From the NCBI GenBank assembly GCA_945860325.1, contig CAMARL010000004.1:1-27144 (forward strand): a DNA stretch of 27,144 nucleotides, written 5' to 3'. Positions 24,101-27,144 of the stretch are shown here, piece by piece. Source of the stretch: Spirosoma fluviale. Its GTDB lineage: Bacteria > Bacteroidota > Bacteroidia > Cytophagales > Spirosomataceae. Each line of letters starts with the position of its first letter. Within the stretch, counting starts at the first letter, position 1. The position numbers were made by a program, and so were the translations under genes. Below the pieces are notes generated by a model. The model searched no databases, was not told the DNA's origin, and worked only from the letters and a program-made list of their open reading frames with translations.

Positions 24101-24604
24101 ATCCAACGGATAATCCCCAGCGATGTTTACATTCATAATAGGGAACTCGGAAAAATTAATTTCCGCAACTGAAGGCTCGCGAGTTAAATCTTTAGGGAGA
24201 TCGCTGATGGCTTTATCCACCGCATCTTGCGTTCTCTGCTTCGCGATGGGAACCGACACATCTGTATTAAATTCGACAATAATCACAGAAATATCTTGGA
24301 GTGCGTTCGATTTTACTCGCTTAACTCCTGTAATCGATTTGATTTGTTTTTCAATCGGCTTATTGATTACATTCTCAATATCCGAGGGCGTAGTTCCTGC
24401 ATATACCGTCTGAATAACCATTTGAGGTACAACGATATCAGGGAATTGCTCTTTGGGAAGGCTGGAATAAATCCCAAAACCCGCCACAAAAATGATGAAT
24501 GTAAAAATGTAAACGGTGGTTCGATTTTGAGCCAACCAGCCCACCATATTATATATAAAGCCTTTGCCTTCGGGCAATTGCTCGTTTTTTGAATTTTTTT
24601 CCAT
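21185..24604 (-). CDS. RND efflux permease (AcrB/MexB-like)
   Basis: This is the inner-membrane proton-driven pump of a tripartite efflux system, 1139 residues, about 90 longer than AcrB. It starts with the RND pattern VYIFTFIIFVAGFGIYSSLPKEQFPDI after TM1. TM4 carries the proton-relay pair Asp416-Asp417 in LGIVVDDAIVVIENS, and TM10 has the matching Lys in AGIVVKNGILLIEF. Two large periplasmic porter/docking loops are present (about 50-345 and 622-930). Unusually, two extra hydrophobic segments lie between TM6 and TM7 (about 528-570), and the loop before TM12 is lengthened. The charge pair and loop structure suggest drugs or lipophilic compounds rather than metal ions, but the substrate cannot be assigned. 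It follows the adaptor by 18 bp. Confidence 0.96.
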   Translation of the reverse strand: MEKNSKNEQLPEGKGFIYNMVGWLAQNRTTVYIFTFIIFVAGFGIYSSLPKEQFPDIVVPQMVIQTVYAGTTPSDIENVINKPIEKQIKSITGVKRVKSNALQDISVIIVEFNTDVSVPIAKQRTQDAVDKAISDLPKDLTREPSVAEINFSEFPIMNVNIAGDYPLDKLKKYAEDLQDEIEGMPEINRVDILGALKREIQVNLDLYKMQSYGLTFYDIQNAVQGENVNISGGDLAVNGVRRSLRVTGELKSVDQLANLIVGSSTGARVRLKDVAEVVDSYEEKQDFARLNNKSVITLNVIKRGGANLIEAADRIEKTIEEFKKTRFPSGLVVTVTADSSERTRGDLADLINTVILGFLFVVIVLMFFMGVRDAVFVGLSVPLSALLAFLFMPSLDFTLNTIVLFGFLLGLGIVVDDAIVVIENSHRLFNNFKKLTIVEAVKLAASEVFVPVLTGTLTTISPFLPLLFWPGIVGEFMKYLPITLIITLFASLFVAYVMNPVFAVSFMKRHDEEVNDVKAPKFADIRRTVFILLSLAIFGYVIGFGLGHFGFGNFFVFALLLYVFNHFVITPKWVVPFQETALPAFKNNYRRLISWVLTGKRSIFVTLAAFLLLVFTFVLMGIVKPKVVFFPSGDPDYIYIYSKNPIGTDAVVTDSITKVIENRVFAFIKKEGYAKIVNSVISNVGKNAGDPMNPDRGATPHKSKVTIAFEKLQLRDGIKTGEVLNKIQKEFFSNPIPGVEMAIERESNGPPTGKPISIEIAGDDFTILQDLEKKVRQTIIKADVQGIQELKSDLVTNKPEIIIDVNREKASREGISSAQVAMAIRTGLFGSEISKFRDLKDEYPIQLRLKGDSRNQIEKLLSMNITYRDMNMGGSLRQVPLNSIADIHYATSFSQINRKNQERVITLGSDVVQGYNANEIVGELTTLFESLDVPQGYKIRMGGEQEDQKEAGSFLGMAFLAALILIYLILATQFNSAVKPLIIFATILLSLIGVLLGFMAFGMTFSIIMSGVGVIALAGIVVKNGILLIEFIEELRLKRGYDLKEAIIEGGGIRLTPVLLTASAAVLGLIPLALGLSIDFTTLFTELDPHIFIGSDSAVFWGILAWTIIFGLTFSTILTLIIVPCMYYISERIKQKWSN

Positions 24605-24622
24605 GCTAAGAATTATTTGGAA

Positions 24623-25732
24623 TTAAAATGAAATTGATTGGCCATCCACTAATTCTTGGAATCCTTGAGTTATGACTAAATCGCCTGCCTGAAGCCCCGT
24701 AAGAATTTCAGCTTGTCCATTAAAAGTAAGCCCAATGGTTACTGGGCGAGCCTTGGCAATTTTCTTACCATTTTCCTCAACCGCCACGTAAACCAAATTA
24801 CCTTTCTCGGTTTTTTGGATTATGTTCTCACTGACCACTAATGCGTTTGATTTGGATGAGTCGTTGATGTTGATGACGGCCAACTGGTTTGGTTTTAAAT
24901 CCCCGGCGTTTGGAATTTTAGCCTCCACATCAAAAGTTCTAGTTAACGGATTAACCATTTTAGAAACCAAAGAAATTCGAGCTGAAACCTCCTTATTAAT
25001 ATCTGGAAATTTGATGACAATAGGATCGCCTGTTTTTACCGTACCCACATAAGAATCCGCAATTTTAACCATCACTTTTAAATTGCCTAAATTGACAATT
25101 TGGACGATTGGCAAGCCTGGTGCTGCCATCTCCCCCGCTTTTTGTCTAACTAATTCGATCGTTCCTGAAATGGGCGCCACTACTTTAGATAAACCTAATT
25201 GGGCCTGTAGCGTAACTAATCTTTTTTCTAAAGATTCCTTATTTGATTTTGCGCTAATAAATTGGACTTCAGTCCCAATTTGCTGATCCCAAAGCGTTTT
25301 TTGCTTGTCGAATAGGGTTTTTGCTAGGGCCAACTGGTGTTTCACTTCTTCCATGGACTCTTTCAAAATGTTATTATCTAGGGTTGCGATCAATTGCCCC
25401 TTGCTGATACTTTGGCCAACTACCACAGGCAATGAAAGAATCATTCCACCCGTCTGAGGGCTCACTAAAACCGTATTTTCAGCGATTACATTTCCTTGGG
25501 CTTCCACAAAATGCTTGAAAGTTTGAGGACTAACTGGGCTAACAACCACAGCGATCACTTTTAAATTTTCGCCTGATTCCACTTTGCCCATGGTTTTTTC
25601 CAAGGCAATTATTTTTGCATTAATTTCCTTAGCTTGATTTTTCAAATCGGCTAATTCTTGTTTTTTGTCAACGGACTTGTTGCATGAGGCAACGATTAAA
25701 ATTCCACTTAGGAGGATGATTAATTTTTTCAT
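24623..25732 (-). CDS. RND efflux periplasmic adaptor lipoprotein
   Basis: This is the membrane fusion protein linking the RND pump to the outer membrane factor, 369 residues. It is a lipoprotein (lipobox VASC, Cys17) and therefore anchored in the inner membrane, facing the periplasm. After the anchor there is a short coiled coil (about 23-50). The typical adaptor layout follows: lipoyl half GGMILSLPVVVGQSISKGQLIATLD (about 94-118), a helical hairpin about 119-175, the second lipoyl half VVAPISGTIELVRQKAGEMAAPG, then beta-barrel and membrane-proximal domains (VSKMVNPLTRTFDVEAKI, LTGLQAGDLVITQGFQEL). The order is standard for the AcrA/MexA family. It starts 21 bp after the outer membrane factor stop. 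Confidence 0.95.
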   Translation of the reverse strand: MKKLIILLSGILIVASCNKSVDKKQELADLKNQAKEINAKIIALEKTMGKVESGENLKVIAVVVSPVSPQTFKHFVEAQGNVIAENTVLVSPQTGGMILSLPVVVGQSISKGQLIATLDNNILKESMEEVKHQLALAKTLFDKQKTLWDQQIGTEVQFISAKSNKESLEKRLVTLQAQLGLSKVVAPISGTIELVRQKAGEMAAPGLPIVQIVNLGNLKVMVKIADSYVGTVKTGDPIVIKFPDINKEVSARISLVSKMVNPLTRTFDVEAKIPNAGDLKPNQLAVININDSSKSNALVVSENIIQKTEKGNLVYVAVEENGKKIAKARPVTIGLTFNGQAEILTGLQAGDLVITQGFQELVDGQSISF

Positions 25733-25753
25733 GAGGGTTTGTTATAAATCTTA

Positions 25754-27094
25754 TTAGTCAATATATAAAGTACCATTTGCCTTTTCTAGCTCAACTTTAG
25801 CGATAAGGGCATTGTACAAAGAAGTAAAATAATTAGCTTGAGATTCTTTAATTGATGATTCTGCATTCAGAACTTCTAGGTTTGATCCAACACCTTGTTG
25901 GTATTTCACACGAGTGACGCGAGAAATTTCATTTGCCAACATCAGATTTGCTTTTTGTTGTTTCAACGATTCCAAAGAATTCTTCAAAGTAATCACCGAT
26001 TGAGACCGTTGGAAATCAATCGAAGACTTCAACAAATCAAAACTTTGACGAACCTTTTGAAGGTTATTGGCTGATTGGACTGCCTTGTACTTTTTAGAAT
26101 TACCGTCAAAAATCGGGATTTGAAGAGATACGGAAATAGCTGCATTATCAAACCATTGCTTCTTTAATAAATCACCAAAAGCGTTCGCCCCCGCATTATA
26201 TCCATAATTAGCATTTAGTAATAGTCGGGGCAAATAGCCCGACTTAACTAATTTCAAATCGAATTCTGCCAAATTTTCCTGCGTTTTCAAAATGGAGTAT
26301 TCAATTCGGTTGGCATAGTTGAAAGGTCCAGCTAAATCAGTCAAATTATTTTGCAATTCGATTTGTTCCAATGTGACACTTAAGCGAATCGGCTCTTCCA
26401 TCGGATATCCCATTTGGAATTTCAAAAGCGAGTAGGACATTTCTTGAAGTCGGTATACATTTTCTAATTCCGTCTTTAAGTTATTTGCTTGGACATCTAA
26501 TCGCTGAACATCAATCTTTTCTACAAACCCTTGCGCGTTCAAAGCACGAGTTTCTTTCAATAGAGAATCTAAACGGCTAACATTCACTTGCAATAATTGC
26601 ATGCGCTTGTCATTCACTAAAATTCCATAATATGCTTTAGTCACATTTTCGGCCACTTGCTGCTTGGATTGAGTCACACCCTTCACAGAAAGATCTTTGT
26701 ACACTTGGGATGCTTTTAAGCCCAATAAATAAGTTCCGTCGAAAACGAGTTGGCTCATCGATACATTGGCAAATCCAGAATTTTCCACACCAAATTTTGC
26801 GGCAATCAATTCTCCTTCTGCGGCAGCGGGGTTAAAAATTTTTGCTGGAATAAATACACGTTGCAAAATCAGGTTATTCACAAATTGCACCCCACCGTTA
26901 ACTTGGGGCAAACCCATTGCTTTAATTTCATTGATTTTAGCTCCTGCATTTTGCAAATCAATTTGGCTATTCTTCACCTGCACATGATGAATGATGGAAT
27001 AGTCTATCGCTTCTTTTAAGCTAAAGGATTGCGCCAGGCTTCCAAAAGAAATTAAAAAGGAAAAGCCGACAAAAATATTTCTTAGGCGGATCAT
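25754..27094 (-). CDS. TolC-family outer membrane efflux protein
   Basis: This is the outer-membrane channel of the tripartite pump, 446 residues, with a Sec signal peptide (about residues 5-22, cleavage after LAQ). The two OEP repeats (PF02321) are visible as paired long helices: SLKEAIDYSIIHHVQVKNSQIDLQNAGAKINEIKA with the conserved Pro-containing GLPQVNGGVQ, and in the second half NRIEYSILKTQENLAEFDLKLVKSGYLPRLLLNANYGYN. Both end in the usual QIPIFDG-type strand (SLQIPIFDGNSKKYK). The C-terminal helix VKYQQGVGSNLEVLNAESSIKESQ is typical. It is the first gene of the operon, preceded by 50 bp to the window edge; no promoter consensus and no regulator gene are visible there, and a TetR-type gene could lie just outside. 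Confidence 0.95.
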   Translation of the reverse strand: MIRLRNIFVGFSFLISFGSLAQSFSLKEAIDYSIIHHVQVKNSQIDLQNAGAKINEIKAMGLPQVNGGVQFVNNLILQRVFIPAKIFNPAAAEGELIAAKFGVENSGFANVSMSQLVFDGTYLLGLKASQVYKDLSVKGVTQSKQQVAENVTKAYYGILVNDKRMQLLQVNVSRLDSLLKETRALNAQGFVEKIDVQRLDVQANNLKTELENVYRLQEMSYSLLKFQMGYPMEEPIRLSVTLEQIELQNNLTDLAGPFNYANRIEYSILKTQENLAEFDLKLVKSGYLPRLLLNANYGYNAGANAFGDLLKKQWFDNAAISVSLQIPIFDGNSKKYKAVQSANNLQKVRQSFDLLKSSIDFQRSQSVITLKNSLESLKQQKANLMLANEISRVTRVKYQQGVGSNLEVLNAESSIKESQANYFTSLYNALIAKVELEKANGTLYID

Positions 27095-27144
27095 AAGGGT
27101 AAATTGTTTTGGTAAGATGTGTAAAGTGTTAAACCTTTTTCGGT

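Noticed and set aside
27095..27144. Operator palindrome upstream of the outer membrane factor gene
   Set aside because: Comparing the strand with its reverse complement showed only scattered matches, no real dyad; no -7 match either.

Overview
The window reads as chromosomal DNA of a Bacteroidota bacterium, most likely a Cytophagia/Cytophagales member. The support is: A+T-rich DNA (roughly 60% A+T by eye), start codons without clear Shine-Dalgarno sequences, matches to the Bacteroidota -7 promoter element TAnnTTTG upstream of rsmG, hisH and a lipoprotein gene, lipoboxes ending ASC, a fused hisIE, a stand-alone LytTR regulator, and Bacteroidota-style protein architectures (periplasmic rhodanese-thioredoxin fusion, long RND pump with a lipoprotein adaptor). 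I see no rRNA, tRNA, CRISPR array, insertion sequence, phage module or attachment site. The content is mainly housekeeping and metabolic genes, densely packed, with no intergenic stretch above 300 bases.

Layout. 1-270 is the 3' end of a TPR-like gene. 366-1823 is a PiT phosphate permease. 1866-4201 is a tight cluster of rsmG, a family 2 glycosyltransferase and a DUF5672-type protein. 4218-4532 (-) is a LytTR-only regulator, separated by a very A/T-rich 293-bp divergent region from an aldo/keto reductase (4826-5797). That gene overlaps tail-to-tail by 20 bp with a secreted rhodanese-thioredoxin gene (5778-6500, -). Enolase and a DivIC/FtsB-like division protein follow (6634-8236, +), ending in a strong bidirectional terminator. 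On the minus strand, gpmI and a NeuD-like acyltransferase (10480-8289) form the facing unit, so two consecutive glycolytic steps (phosphoglycerate mutase, enolase) lie in neighbouring convergent operons. Next come an atypical SDR (-), a small Tat-signal Dabb protein (+) and a TVP38-type membrane protein (-).

12462-15499 is a histidine operon, hisH-hisA-hisF-hisIE, with a PF04020-type small membrane protein attached one base after hisIE. It covers only the middle of the pathway; hisG, hisD, hisC and hisB are not here. A small lipoprotein (-) and glycerate kinase (+) follow.

17071-21000 (-) is a compact unit transcribed as ggt, nagA and a methionine-type aminotransferase, suggesting scavenging of gamma-glutamyl compounds and amino sugars. 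21185-27094 (-) is a complete tripartite efflux operon in the order outer membrane factor, lipoprotein adaptor, RND permease, closed by a terminator. The permease has an extra hydrophobic insertion between TM6 and TM7. I found no convincing new multi-gene system; the points most worth checking are the RND insertion, the lone LytTR gene with its A/T-rich divergent region, the rsmG/glycosyltransferase/DUF5672 cluster and the altered glutaminase triad motif in HisH.
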